Assembly (NCBI RefSeq): GCF_010183535.1
Contig: NC_071333.1
Coordinates: forward strand, 13,576,587 to 13,640,586
Direction: 5' to 3'
Length of the DNA: 64,000 nucleotides
DNA from: Caenorhabditis remanei
Lineage: Eukaryota > Nematoda > Chromadorea > Rhabditida > Rhabditidae
Below the pieces are notes generated by a model. It saw only the letters and a list, made by a program, of their open reading frames with translations. It did not search any database and had not been told where the DNA came from. Made by a program: the position numbers and the translations under genes. Shown one piece after another: positions 20,101-32,475 of the stretch; the stretch's first letter is position 1, and every line of letters starts with the position of its first letter.

Positions 20101-23100
20101 TACTTCTTGTCTTTTCTCGCTGCTCATCTCATTCGACACGCTCGCATTTTTTAATCGGTGATGACGAGCGGCATGTGCGTTTTTTTTCTTCTTCTGTTTG
20201 TAGCACTTTTGTCAATGCAAGTGACTGATGGAACTCACAAATGTATACGCTTGCTTCTGAAGAGGGGACCGAACACCAAAAGACCTACCTTATCTGATGG
20301 AAAAGAAATCTTCTCTACTCTGCTCTGATTGCTTCTTGTTATGTCCTCTTCAATAGAAAACATTCATTTCAGACTCTTCTCTAAAATTTGCATTCAATTC
20401 ACTCGAAAAAGTACTATAGAAATTTGTGAAAATCAAAGAGTGCATGTTAGTCATGGAGGATTCTTAGTACATGTAATTCTATTATAAGCGTTTTAGTTGG
20501 TGCCATCCAGTTCCTGTCTCCAGCTACATTCCCTCCCGATGTACTTCGGTAGTTCTGACTTCAATGCTGGAATTTATACGGTTCGTAGCTGGAAATATAG
20601 TTTCAGTCTGGTTTTAATCCCTATAGCAGTCCGTATCAGTGTTTGCACATTTGGTCAGACGAGATCACAAAGATCATTATAACTAAAAACTGTAAACTGA
20701 AAAAATCTGTCCCTTTAGAACCAACCATGTCAGCTAATTATTTCAAAGTGCGATAACAATGAAAACACAAATTGTGATCATCGGATTAGCTGCAATTAAT
20801 CTTTTGTCCGATAAGTTCCCAGTAATCTGTTTTTGGACCACTCAGAAGGGACAAATTGGGATATTTCCAAGGAATTCAAGTTCAAGGAAATATACTCTCA
20901 TAGAATTTTGGCGTAAGCACAAGACCAATTATCAATTCCTATATTCGTAGTGTGGGAGTTTTTGGAAGGTCTAGTTTTTCTGCATACTATAGTTATCCAA
21001 TGTACTTTTTTCCATGCCACCAATATTTATTGAAATTTATTCATTCTCGCATAAATCGTTCCTCTAGTATGACAGACCCATCCTTCACATCAAGAACTGT
21101 TTATCCCCTGTCTAAATGCGTCATCTGCGCGTACGTTTGTGTATTCACATAATGACAAATTGGCAATCAATTATTTATTCCGTCTACGAGAAAGGAAGAA
21201 TTGCTTTGGTTTTAGGGTCCACACATCTGCTTGTCTAGTGAATAGGTTTCATGGTTTTATGACTAGTGTTTCATGCAGTGTTCCAAAGAGAAGACAAAAA
21301 GGGGCGGAGTTTTTCAGTCTGCTCTCCTGCCTAGTCGAGTATCATCGAAAAGAACAAAGGAGGTGGAGTCGGAGCACGAAAGGTTCAGTAGACGAGCTCT
21401 TCTCTCATTTCTTATTCCTTTTGATTTCCGTTCCCTTTTCAGCTTCACTGAAAAACATTGGAGAGTTTTTGGACTTTATCCAAATGCCGTCGTGATTTCA
21501 ATCATAGAATGGAATATGAAGGTATAAAAGAAAACGTGACAAGTCTATATCTAATGACTGCAATTCATCAGTACAGTAGTCCTTCACAATTCCTACTCAT
21601 CATCTCTGTTTTTATCCATGCCTCCCATCCCGTTTCCGTCTCGTTTTCAATAACAACGCCATTGTACCTCCTCTCCACTTCTTCCTTCCATCTCTTCCAG
21701 ACCCAACTGAATAGTTATATTCTGCGCTATGTTTTTCGTTTCGCATACTCGTTTTTCATGTTATATCCTTTTCAAGTTCACCGAGAAAGAGAAAAACATT
21801 TTGAGTACGTGACCTTTGGGTCAAATGTCGGAAAAATCTTGAGAAATAGGGAAAACAAGGACTAGACAGCTTCTGGAATACAACAGGTGAAGTGTAATTG
21901 ATAAAGTTGTACAGATGGATCATATCAGTATCACTTTACGAAAACCTCTGGAGTAAACTCTAGACTGTCTGGCACATATAATATAAACCATAAATCATGC
22001 TTCGTAATACTCATTTTCCTTCCTTACAGACGAGTAGGAACTTAGATTGTTTTCGAGTTCAGTCGCTCACATTCCCACAAGAATCTTCTCCTTCGTCTTC
22101 CTTTCTTTTCAGCTCGTGTTCTTGGTACTGAAAAGCAAGGAGCAACATTGTTTTGTCACATACGGACTGCCGTATAACACATACTCATTTCCCTGTCAGA
22201 AGGACTACTCAAAAGATCAGAACGTTCTCTTTCTTCTCTATTTTTCTGCTTTGAACGGGGCCTCAACCATCTGGCTTGTTGACCAAAACAAACACCGACC
22301 AGGAGGTCCTTTTTCTTTTTTTACCCAGCTGGTCAATTTTACTTATTCAAAAGGTCTGGATGCGACATGTCAGGTTTGTTGGGTAAGCCAGCTACTATAT
22401 TATATTCACGAGTATTGTTTTATCAGGTAAGCTTGAAATGGGAAAATTCACGTTAAACGTCAGAACAATCATAAACAGATACCTTAGCGTTTTTAGTTCA
22501 TCAGTTCTATATCAAAAATTGTTAGCTGCTACTCTGAGTAACCGTTTCTTAGGAAATCTTATATGCAAATTTTTCTCACAGTTTTCTGAAAAACACTAAT
22601 GACGTGAATTGAAGTGAATTACTGTTTATTTTTCCGAAACCGCATTACTGACTTGACTGAATTTAGAATATTCACGTAACCTATTCGTTTTCTCACTATA
22701 TTTTTGTGAAAAAAATTAATGCTGCACATTTCCTGGAATGTTCGAACTGCTTTTCAATTTTAGCTGGGTATTTTCAGTTTTTCCTAGTATGGTTCCCCAT
22801 TTCTAGGATATTATTTTCAAAATTGACAGCTCCGACTACATCCGAATCCATGACCTTTTTTGAATTTGTCAAACACAAGAAAAACATGTTTTTCCCTAAA
22901 ACTACCTCCGCTTTTCGATACTATTTCCACACCTGGGAAAAAATGGGTCGAGAACAAATGCATATGTGGGCAGAGCCATGAACAGAGTCAACCAACGCCA
23001 ATACCTCAAAGTGACTCACAGACGCTCGAGTATTATATTTCTGGTTCCTTCATCCCTGTTTGTTCATCCTCCTTCCATTTTTTTGCTCCGGCAGAATTCA

Positions 23101-23478
23101 GATGACTTCTCCACAAGTATAGCGAAAATGAGATGAACGCGGCGCCATGCCGTGGATTGTAGTGAAAAATTTTCTGAGAAAGCTGCTCCTTTTTTTCTAC
23201 TTATTCCAAGCTATTCCTTCTCAGATCGTCTGGTAATTGTTCCATGAAGCATGATAGAAGTGTGTGCCTCATTACCCATCCCTTTCTCTCTTTCTCTTCC
23301 GATGTCACTAAATTCCTCTGTTTTTTCTTAATATTTTTTTCTTTTTTCTGTTTTCGCTCTCTCGTTCTCTTTTTGCTGCTCACGAATTTATCTTTTGCAC
23401 CTTTGCAAAAAGAACTCCTTTCTGATTAAAATATTTTTAGGTAGTTCCTCGAGCCTGGGTAAAAGTACATTTGTAAAC
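14144..23478. other. Large T-rich gene desert upstream of ubc-17
   Basis: Over 9 kb without a convincing multi-exon gene. Open frames here are short, rich in Phe/Leu/Ser from T-runs, and mostly lack an ATG. Exceptions worth noting are the 55-codon secretory frame at 20161, a 100-codon frame from the ATG at 17892 that follows TATTTTTCAG, and a stretch at 22100-22330 that starts after TTTCTTTTCAG. Part is probably regulatory sequence or a long 5' intron of ubc-17, since TTTTTAG at 23435-23441 is an acceptor just before its ATG. No tRNA B-box was noticed. Confidence 0.5.
20161..20328 (+). CDS. Candidate 55-residue secreted peptide
   Basis: ATG at 20161 opens a single-exon frame to TGA 20326-20328. 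Residues 1-23 look like a signal peptide: a short polar start, a hydrophobic run CVFFLLLFVALLSM, and a polar QVTDG. The remainder is small and basic, with two Lys-Arg sites (KRGPNTKR), as in precursors cut by proprotein convertases. It could be a neuropeptide-like or other secreted peptide. It resembles no family I know. The surrounding T-rich DNA can produce Phe/Leu-rich frames by chance, so this remains a candidate. Confidence 0.35.
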   Translation: MTSGMCVFFLLLFVALLSMQVTDGTHKCIRLLLKRGPNTKRPTLSDGKEIFSTLL

Positions 23479-26400
23479 ATGTCTTCGCAATCATCATCTA
23501 CTCAACGTTCGTCTAGCACCAGTGCTGCTCAAAAAACACGTGAACGACGTAAGTTAATTCCTGCGACCTCTATCCTGGCAAACGTTTTCATTTCCGCACA
23601 TCCCTGCACTTTTTTACTACTTTTATCCCTAGCCGGGAGTCAATTACAAAAAAAGATAGACCACATGTCCTCTCGAAGTGCACGCTTATAAAATGTTTAA
23701 TTTTGAGGGCATGCTCTCAATTTTATTCAATTCATTCGTTAGACAGCTTTTAAAAATGGAAAAAAGGTGCATAGAAAATGACTAAAGTGGTGGAGTCCGC
23801 TCATCTGAAAAGGGGACGAGTATAAATGATATGTGAACACCCAACACTCGAATAACAAAAATTGCTTTTTAGGAAAGTCAAAATCACGCAGACGCTGCTG
23901 GTTTGGATGTCTTTGGCTGTCGTCTAGGGTCAGCCTTATTCGATCGTCAAGTCGATTTTCGAGGTGAGTTTATTTCAACAAGAGGATGAAAATGTCCAAA
24001 AAAAGGAACACAAAAAAAGGATTTTCCATTTGAGTGAGCAGAATTGATGAAAAATGTTCGTTCAAATGGAAAAAGGACTCGATGAGCTCAAAGCTGTTCA
24101 AACGTTTTAGTTTTTCTCTGTCTACAAAACACGCCAGAAATAAATTTAGATGTTTGAAATAAGGGATTTACAGAAGCCCTGAACCGGATGAGAGCCTTAC
24201 GGCAATTGATAAAGTGATGGCGATCATCAACGAAAAACCTCTTAAACTGGCACATGTTCTTCGAGCCGCGAGGTATAATCCTGGAATGAATTTGAATTTA
24301 AAAATGTATTTTGGTATCTCAGATTTGTGAATGATATCAGTTTCGTTGAACGTAAACAATTCGTCGAATGCGGAGTGATACATCATCTTCTCGAACTCAT
24401 TGGGGAAACTGCCATTTCCGATTTCTCCTCATCGTAAGTTTGAGATTTCTAGACGCTCTCACAGACTGCTCCAAACCGATCACCAAATAATCGTAATAAT
24501 AGCAAAAAAATTACAAAAACAAGCATCCGGGAGCTGATGGTGACCAAAACAATGAACACTTCCGTTGGGGGATTTGACTGGGGGCTATAGAAATCTATTG
24601 TTTGAGAGGAGTATAAAAACCGGTGTCTTGTTACCAGTTTAAAAATTGAGGAAGTATAGGAGAGCTGTTTTTTAGGAATGGGAGATGGGGGTTTTAGAAC
24701 TAGGAATAGACGAGTTTAAAAGATCAAGTTACCAACATTTAGCTCTATAGTACAATACATTTTGTATTTGATCCCTGAAAGTTCAAGTGATCAACAATTT
24801 AGTAAAACAAAAAATTCACACAGGTTTCTTACATTCTCACGCCTTTGACATCATAGTTTAACAAAACAACGTTTTCTTGAAATATCATTGCTTAGGGAAT
24901 AAAATTATGTTATTTAGATCAAGAAGTTCGGATGAGAATAAACGACGAGCACGGCGGAACTCTTCGGCTTCCTTAAGCCACAAGGGAACCGGATACGGTA
25001 CAGGGTCAACAAGATCCAGATGGGATATTGAGAGAACGGTGATTACAGCCATAAAAGTATTTTATTGAAAATATAGATATTTAGGTTGAGGAAAAACTGA
25101 TTCGTGAGGAACATCTCACTTGGTTACTCAGTATATTAAACTCATTTATGTTGGGATGGCCAGTAACTGATAATTTAAAAATCAAATCCGAAGAGTTGGT
25201 TCACATGACAGACAATGCTGTTCAACTAATTTCTGACTCATCGGTTCTCAGTATTCTGGAGTACAATCTCAGAAATGATAGCTTTTTTGACGTCAGTGAG
25301 CACATTGAGATCTATCAGGTACTCATTGATTCTTCTGCTATTATTACAATATTCTATTTTGAGGCACTGCTCGAGACTGCTGCAAGTATGGCTGCAACTC
25401 CAGGATTAGTCCAATATCTTGTCCGACCATACACTCCGAATGCAAAATCTATTGCAAAGGAATTGATTCCCCGATTCAAGGAGAATATTCTTGCTATCCA
25501 GGCGCGATGGGGTGGCACTTTGGAAGAAACCAACTTCCGTATGGCAGAGTTTGCCACAAAAATCACTTTACTCTCTGACGTTCGTTCTCGCTTTTCTGGA
25601 AGGAAATTATATCTCTCTTTCTTTTTCTTTCAGTTCGTCATCGACGCGGCGCGTGCTTATGAACAGACACTCCCACCAGAGCAACGCATTCAAACAGCCA
25701 CACATCGTCGCCCGTCACACGCAGGAGTCCACTCAAAAATGCAGGACCCAAAGGATGAAGAGACCATCTATAAGAACAAAATGCAGGAGCTCCAATTACA
25801 AACAGCCAAGTGAGTCTCGTGTGGTTTTTTTTCCATTTCTGAAGCATCAGTCATCTTGTCGTATTTCGCGCGCTCACAATCATTGGAACATGTTTTATTC
25901 ATAGAGAATAGATGTGACTATGTATTATCTAGTGGAATATTCAATGACTTGAGGGAAAGGGACCCACGAAAACGTTCAGTCGAGTGTTCTCAATTTTCAC
26001 GTAGCCACACTACGGCAACACTCAAAAATTGAAAGGAAGATAATGTTTGATCTTTGTTTTTCTTTCAGATTCATTGGGGATTTCGGAAAATTGTGTGTTC
26101 CTTATGTGTTCAAAAAGGAAGCAAAAAATATCAATCCATTCAGCCCTCATCTTCGTGATAGGTAAACAAAAAATAAGATAATAAAACAGATTAGAATATA
26201 TTATCTTCAGAACAAAACGTATCGCTAAGGAGTTGGCATCGATTGCAAATGCATTACCATTAAACGCCAGCAACAGTATCTATGTGTGTTATGATGAAGG
26301 ACGTGTTGATATAATCAAAGTTTTGATCTCGGGGCCTGATGATACCCCATATGCTAACGGGCTTTTTGAGTTTGATATATTCTTCCCTACTGGTTATCCA

Positions 26401-27400
26401 TTCTCTCCTCCAAAATGCGCTTTCCTTACAACTGGATCTGGAAATGTGCGATTCAACCCAAATCTTTACAATGATGGAAAAATTTGCTTGTCTATTCTCG
26501 GAACGTGGGAAGGGCGACCAGAAGAAAAATGGAATCCGTACTGCTCTCTGATGCAGGTTTTAGTCAGCATCCAGGTACGGCCGACGTGCTAGCATGATCT
26601 TACATTTTCTCACGGTTTTCTGTTTTTCAGGGATTGATATTTGTGAAAGATCCATATTTCAACGAACCGGGATTCGAAAGATATCAAGGGACTGAGCGGG
26701 GTGATGAGTACTCTCGGAAATACAACCTACAAATTGAGCATGCAACTTTGAACTATGCGATTAGGGAGCAATTGAGAAAACCTTCCGATCACTTCAAGGT
26801 GAACAGACGTCTCGAAGTTTTTGATTTCATGTTTTTTTTGTGTTTTCAGGAGGTTATTGAAAAGCACTTGTGGTTGAAGAGAGAAGCCATACTCAAGCAA
26901 GCTCGTGCATGGATTGACAATATGAGAAATGATTTTGGAGATGATAAATTGAGCAAACGGAAAGACGTGTTCGCATTTGAAGCTGGATTCAACCCAGCGA
27001 CACAGGTAAGAAAATTCCAGAAGTTTGATCTTATATAAACTCTTGAGCTTCAGGAACGGCTTATCCAAAATTTGATTGTTGAGTTGCAAGAAATGACCTC
27101 TCCATTTGCAAAGGAAGAAGCCGAAGAAGCGGAAAAATTGAAGAAAGAGCAGTTGGAGAAAGAGGAGAAACGGCTGAAAGAGGCTGCAGCTCTAGCTGAA
27201 CTTGAACGTGAAACTCGTGAGCTTGAACTGGATTTCCAGCGACGTAGATCGAGTTCTGCGTTGACACATGGGTCTGTAATCCGGACGCAACCACTTGGTT
27301 AGTAATATTTAGAGAGAACTAGTAGACTAAGAAGAACATAACATTTTCAGGCGACTTTGTTGCTTCAACAACAGACGGACCATCCACATCTTCTGGTTAA
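23479..27400 (+). CDS. ubc-17: BRUCE/BIRC6-type ubiquitin-conjugating enzyme, UBC-17 orthologue
   Basis: Fourteen exons join in phase: 23479-23548, 23873-23963, 24174-24272, 24323-24433, 24918-25056, 25085-25318, 25364-25579, 25634-25809, 26069-26161, 26211-26574, 26631-26798, 26850-27005, 27054-27297 and 27351-27400, giving 736 residues. The E2 fold is in exons 10-12, with [31 protein letters not shown] (catalytic Cys about residue 502) and GRPEEKWNP, then the extended [14 protein letters not shown] segment typical of the C-terminal UBC of BIRC6/BRUCE. A Glu/Lys-rich coiled coil follows (about 640-715). The N-terminus is Ser/Arg-rich and there is no BIR domain. It should transfer ubiquitin in the cytosol. 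The 45-nt intron 25319-25363 ends in TTTTGAG and is open in frame, so retention would add 15 residues. An acceptor 37 nt before the ATG suggests a 5' UTR intron or SL trans-splicing. The symbol is from memory of C. elegans B0403.2. Confidence 0.88.
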
Positions 27401-28804
27401 AAACTGATTATAATATTTAAAAATATTTTTCCTTTTTTCATAATCTTTTCCATTTTCCCGATATATTCTTTTTCTATAATTAAATTTCACGTTTAGGCAG
27501 CAAGGGTGATGTAAGTATTGCGTCTAACGCAAACGGTTCGATGTATTCGTGTGATTACCTGTCTTCCAAAATCTTCAACTCACCTTCTCCCTACTAGTCT
27601 TACTTTCCGGTTTTTGAATTGTTACTGATTTACGATTTGGAATCAAATTGAATCAATTTTCATTTTTGAAATGGTTTTCTGTAAAAAATGTTTAGTATCA
27701 CTTTCTCGCTTTGATTAATTTAAACCACATTTTATGATTTTTCTATTACATACTGCTTCCGCCTTCCGAAAAAGTTTCTGTCCATATTTTCCTGCTTTAT
27801 TCAATAAACATTGTCTGCTTTTGATTTCAAAACACAACAAAAAGGATTAAAACAACTCAATGAAAAAAAAATCACAACAGTCACCACACATTTTCAAAAA
27901 TCTATCAATCCGCGTGAAGACGGTGGCAAATAGACATGACAATAGAAAAAGTGAAGGTTACAGTTTCTGTCTCTCTGCATACATAATCCACAGAGAATGA
28001 GCGCCAAGTGGATGCTGCGAACGAACCGTCAACTGAAGCCAAGTAAACCGAAGAAAAGAACAAGTTTTGGCTGGAGAGGATGAAGAAGAGATGGAAAAAA
28101 GAAGCAAAAGAAGGAGACCGTGTTGTGAGGGAAGAGGATGAATTTCAAATCTCCTTTTCATCGCTTCTCTACAATTAGAGGACGTTCAAGTTCCACCTTT
28201 CACTGTTTTTATTTAAATTGGATAGCATTATTTGAATGGAAGAAGATTTATTATTTTAGTTTTTTGTTCCCTGAAATAAATATGGAAGTTTTTTTGGACT
28301 ATTTGTGATTCGAATGCTTCTTTGTTCACTTACTTAACATTTTTTCATATTATTACCTTGAAAAAATGATTAGTCATCCTTAACATGTTTGAAAAGTTTA
28401 ATGGTAACGTCCTCGAGACAAAGAATGTGTAAACCACATCAGAACTATTGCTTCTACTTTTTTTCTTCTACTGTGAGTCACCTTGATGTGATGGTTTCCT
28501 TTCTTAAACAGCCTCTGTTTCTCTGTCGTTTTTTGCCATCTCTCGGCCTTTCTCACTTTCAATTATGCCAATCACACGAAAGCCGCCGTTATGTTTAGTC
28601 GCCTCGTTTTTGTTTGTCTGTCATCCAAGTCGATTTTTGATTCTTTTTTCCGCAATCGTTGCGCAATGATCCTTGGATTTTGATTGATTTGATAAGATAA
28701 CAACTTTCTCCATGTTTTTTTGATGTTCCAGATTCAAAAACTAAATCAAAAAGACAACCAGAACAACTATTTTCAAACTTTCCGCACCATCTGGATGCAT
28801 CAAA
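27401..28804. other. 3' UTR and intergenic DNA after ubc-17
   Basis: AATAAA at about 27803 is a plausible poly(A) signal for ubc-17. TGTTCCAG ending at about 28732 may be the spliced-leader acceptor for the next gene, 70 nt before its ATG. No coding sequence was recognised in between. Confidence 0.5.
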
Positions 28805-30711
28805 ATGAGAATAACAACAGTGTTGGCAATATCTACGGTAGTATTAACTACCAGTGCACAAACAAAACCAATTGTATCGAATGATGCTCCACCAGAAACC
28901 CAAGGTGAGAAATTTATTCAAATGCTTTAATTTTATCTCTTTGAATCTCAACGTTTTCTTTATTTTGCAGCTGTAAAAGATGAAGCATCGCAAATTTTAT
29001 TCGGTGAGCGTGGAATTTTAACCGGAATCTTCCGAATGATGGACCAACAACGCAAAGTTCAAACGGCACCACAACATGACACAGTTGCAGCAGATAGTAG
29101 TAAAATTGGTGAGAATAAATCAGATCAAACCTGTTTTCCAATTCACACAAGCATGACTAAGTTGGTGTGCCGTCACCCCGCTGACCGTGACAATTAAGGT
29201 GTAATAAGAAAAGCTTTACACTTTGACTCAAATATTATCTTGATCGAAAATGCTATGAGTAATAAGTGAAATTTTGCAGGAAACGTTGATTTCAAAAAAA
29301 TCGTTGACACCCTTGTATCGGGTTCTGCTTCAAAAGGAGAGCTGGGAGATCATGGAACGGAGCTTCCAGAGGTGTTGGGTATTTGCAATCGATTGAGTTG
29401 TGGTGATATCTACAAAGTCATCGACAAGTTCAGAAAATCAGAGATGTTCAGTAACTTCCAAGTAACTGCTTTTTCATAGTATCGTCAGTGAAAACAAATT
29501 TACAGACTGCCTTGACACTGGTGAATGATCCGAATGGGTGGGAAACTATTGGAAAACTGCTCTCAAATCCTGAACTAATTGCTCAATTCACTGCTGGTAG
29601 TGGAATGGAGGAACTGTTCGGAAGCGCATTGGGAACAGCCGAGAAAGAAAGCAAGCTCAGTGAGTTTTTAAGAAATATTTCCATGACAAAAGATAAGTTA
29701 TCATGCAGATAAGAACAAAAACTCAAAAATAATGCCGGAGGATGGAGACTTCGGAATCGATTTTAGTGAAGATGGAGAAGGGGAGAATATCACTAAAACT
29801 GTCGATCCAAAAATTGACTTCAGTGTAGATAAAAAAGGTGGATCTGAAGATTACTACAGTGAAGTGAGTCATTTTCTATATTAAAAATGTAGTGATGTTT
29901 CTCTTTTAGATCGCAACAGTAGGAGATGATTCTGATGAGGAAATCATTGTAGATCAAACACTACCACCATCGACCAAGATAACCAAGTCAGCAGCAGGTT
30001 CGACTGATTTCAATGGTAATTTATCTGATATATGTTCATGGTTACAGTTTTCTTTTTCTATTTCAGAAAAACTACCGCCAGTGTCTTTCTCGATAGACGG
30101 TGCTGGTGAAGAGAATGAAAATGAGGAAACTGAGAGTGTAATGGTTGCAGAGCTCCCTCCAAAACCACCAAGGCTTCTCAAGGTTTGCTTTTGGCTTATT
30201 GTCAAACTTTTTTTAACAAGACTAGCTGATCAAAGTTTTTTTCTATTTCTCCGAAATTTTGGTTCTTCTTAGTGATAACGTTTTAATTACAGAGAATACA
30301 TGCCGGAGGCCCAACAGACACAAAGGACGGAGTACAGCCTGCATCCGTGACAAGAGTACGTATAGAAACCACGTGTTTATTGAGTGTAGTGGAACTCGTA
30401 AACTTTATGAGGGCCTTATCAAATAATTGATAGTGATGTTGCCATTCCGCTAGACTGTATAGTTTGTAGACTACTACTTTACCTCTTACTTATTTCAGAT
30501 TTCGTTCGCTACCACATCTTCACCCACCACGTATTCCACTTCTACAACATCGTTCTTCCGACCTGTGCAGACAACTAGACCTGTTATGACAACCACTTGG
30601 CGGACAAGGATTACAACCACCACCAAACCTACCACGACAACAACTTTAAGAAATTACAGGAAGGATAACGACTATTATGCAATGTACTATGATGATGCAG
30701 ATAAAGGATAA
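28805..30711 (+). CDS. Secreted acidic protein with Thr-rich C-terminus, unknown family
   Basis: Nine exons join in phase: 28805-28904, 28971-29108, 29280-29461, 29506-29659, 29709-29863, 29910-30015, 30067-30182, 30293-30355 and 30499-30711, giving 408 residues. It starts with a signal peptide (MRITTVLAISTVVLTTSAQ). The central part (about 80-190) is a compact domain with two Cys near CNRLSCGDIYKVI. A long Asp/Glu-rich region follows. The tail is Thr-dense (TTTTKPTTTTTL), which suggests O-glycosylation, and ends in a Tyr/Asp-rich stretch. I infer an extracellular or matrix-associated protein. No catalytic motif or membrane segment apart from the signal peptide was seen. Confidence 0.82.
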
Positions 30712-31511
30712 TATTCAATTATAAACTTGTTTGTTTTCTGTAAATGTTGTATTTTTTGTTTTGTGAATTTTCTTGAACTGTTCGGATTGCATTTTTTATT
30801 AAACTGGATTATTACATTTTCAAGTAAACTCAACAACTAATATTATTACTTTTATTATTATTATGATTTTCACAAAGCAATTGATAATACCCATACTTGA
30901 AAATAATTATTAAAGGGTGTGGTAAAATGACAATAAATCACGATATCCTCTTTTTTTGCACATTTGTATGTTGACGTAAGTAACAAATTGAAACCCTGAT
31001 TAAATAAGAGACGAAAACAATAAAAAAGGGGAGAAGCAGAAAAGGAGCAGCACAAAAAGAATTTGATTGCTGCTGGAGAGCAATAAAATGTGATGTGACA
31101 GTATGGCTCTTTCACCGGGGCAAGGTACAATTAAAGGGCATTCGGAGAAACAAGAAAAACGATGGGGGACAAGAAGCGCGTGTTTTCCACGGGGAAAGCT
31201 ATTTCACAAGAAACGAAAAGTTGCACCTGACAATAAAGTATGATGATAATTAATTGATGGTTGAAGTAAACTGTAATGATTGAACAAAAACATTAAACAT
31301 TCACGGATGTATAAAGTCCGAGAATCGAGTATCTTGAGTGGTTGGCCAAAAAAAAACTAATAATGCCAAAAAAAGAGCATATGGAACACATCATACAACT
31401 CAGAAAAAAAACCGATGGATACAGATAAAAGTTAGGCAAAGCAAGTGGAATGTAAAAGAGGAAGATCAGAAACATGTGTCCCACAGCACTCACAATGTTT
31501 ATAGCTTTCGT
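30712..31511. other. Intergenic DNA between convergent genes
   Basis: This separates the 3' ends of the + gene ending at 30711 and the - gene ending at 31512. An A/T-rich stretch with TTATTA repeats lies near 30838-30865. No gene was recognised. Confidence 0.5.
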
Positions 31512-32475
31512 TTAATCGAGAATTGAAAAAACTGAACGAATGTCGTTCTTCATTCGGTCAAGAGTCAGATTGTTGAACCGCGTCATGTTTGCTGTGTATG
31601 TGTTCTGGAAATTAAATTATGCAATTAAAAACTTTATGATTTTAAAAATTACCTCATCTTGACCCGGTGTTACCCGTCGACAAAAACTTGAGTAGAGCTC
31701 GTCTTGATCGTCTTTGTTTAGTGCAGTGTATTCTCTCTCTAGATATGAATCATAATAAGATTTGACCACAGATCGTGCTGCGACTGCACTGTCAATGCAG
31801 ATTTTGCTGATTATGTATTCCTGAGAAATCAAGTCGGTCATTAATAATTTTTAAAGGAAATGTTAAAAAATCTTACATGGCACAGCTGATGGCAAGCAAT
31901 GAAATTGCAGTGTTTGTTCTGTTCGACAAATTCGCTTTTCTCCTGCCTGCTGAACTCCATCTCAGCCATCCTGTCGATTTCCGCTTGTGACACTTCAATC
32001 TTAATACTGTTGCAGACATTCGAACATTCTTTCTGCACATATCTGTCTGTCAAGCTCAGACAATTAATGTTTCTGTCAAAGTTGTCAAAGTGTCCGATAC
32101 AAATATGCTTTTCCGCTGACCAAGGAGTTCGATGGATTCTACATTCTTTGCGAAGACAAGAATACTTTTGAATTGTTGAGGAGCAGAACATTTTCAAATT
32201 ACTCCGATTCTTCACAATCGTAGTGTCGAGTGGAATCTCAAAATACTCCGTGTCATAAATTTTATGGAAGTTTGCCTGAAATCAGATGTTGCGAGAGTGA
32301 ATATTATTGAGCAAGTACTTACATGAAATTCACTTTTCCATTGTCCTTCACATACTACGTCGCATGCAGGTGTGTTAATCCTATATTCATCATTATAATG
32401 CCGTCGCGGTCGGGATTTATGACAAAGACCGGTTGATATGATTGTTAACAAGATAAGTGTAAGAAAATTGAACAT
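31512..32475 (-). CDS. Secreted Cys-rich protein, possibly CPG4-like
   Basis: Four exons read on the minus strand: 32475-32323, 32275-31877, 31820-31653 and 31604-31512. All are phase 0 and give 270 residues. The start MFNFLTLILLTIISTGLC is a signal peptide. About a dozen Cys residues are spread over residues 38-210, including CDVVC, SCLRKECRIH, CSNVC and CNFIACHQLC. This even spacing in a secreted helical protein resembles the chondroitin proteoglycan 4 type of nematode Cys domain, but I am not sure of the family. Asn-X-Thr/Ser sites near the C-terminus (NMT, NLT) could carry glycans. The role is probably extracellular. Confidence 0.8.

Noticed and set aside
20759..20950. Peptide SRKYT....WR shared with a frame near 34190-34240
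   Set aside because: Only about 23 of 31 bases match and the flanks do not align, so chance cannot be excluded; too weak to call a repeat or pseudogene pair.
22047..22430. Exon-like stretch after TTTCTTTTCAG encoding a 100+ residue frame
   Set aside because: No upstream ATG exon or downstream donor joins in phase, and the frame is Phe/Ser-rich as expected from T-rich DNA.
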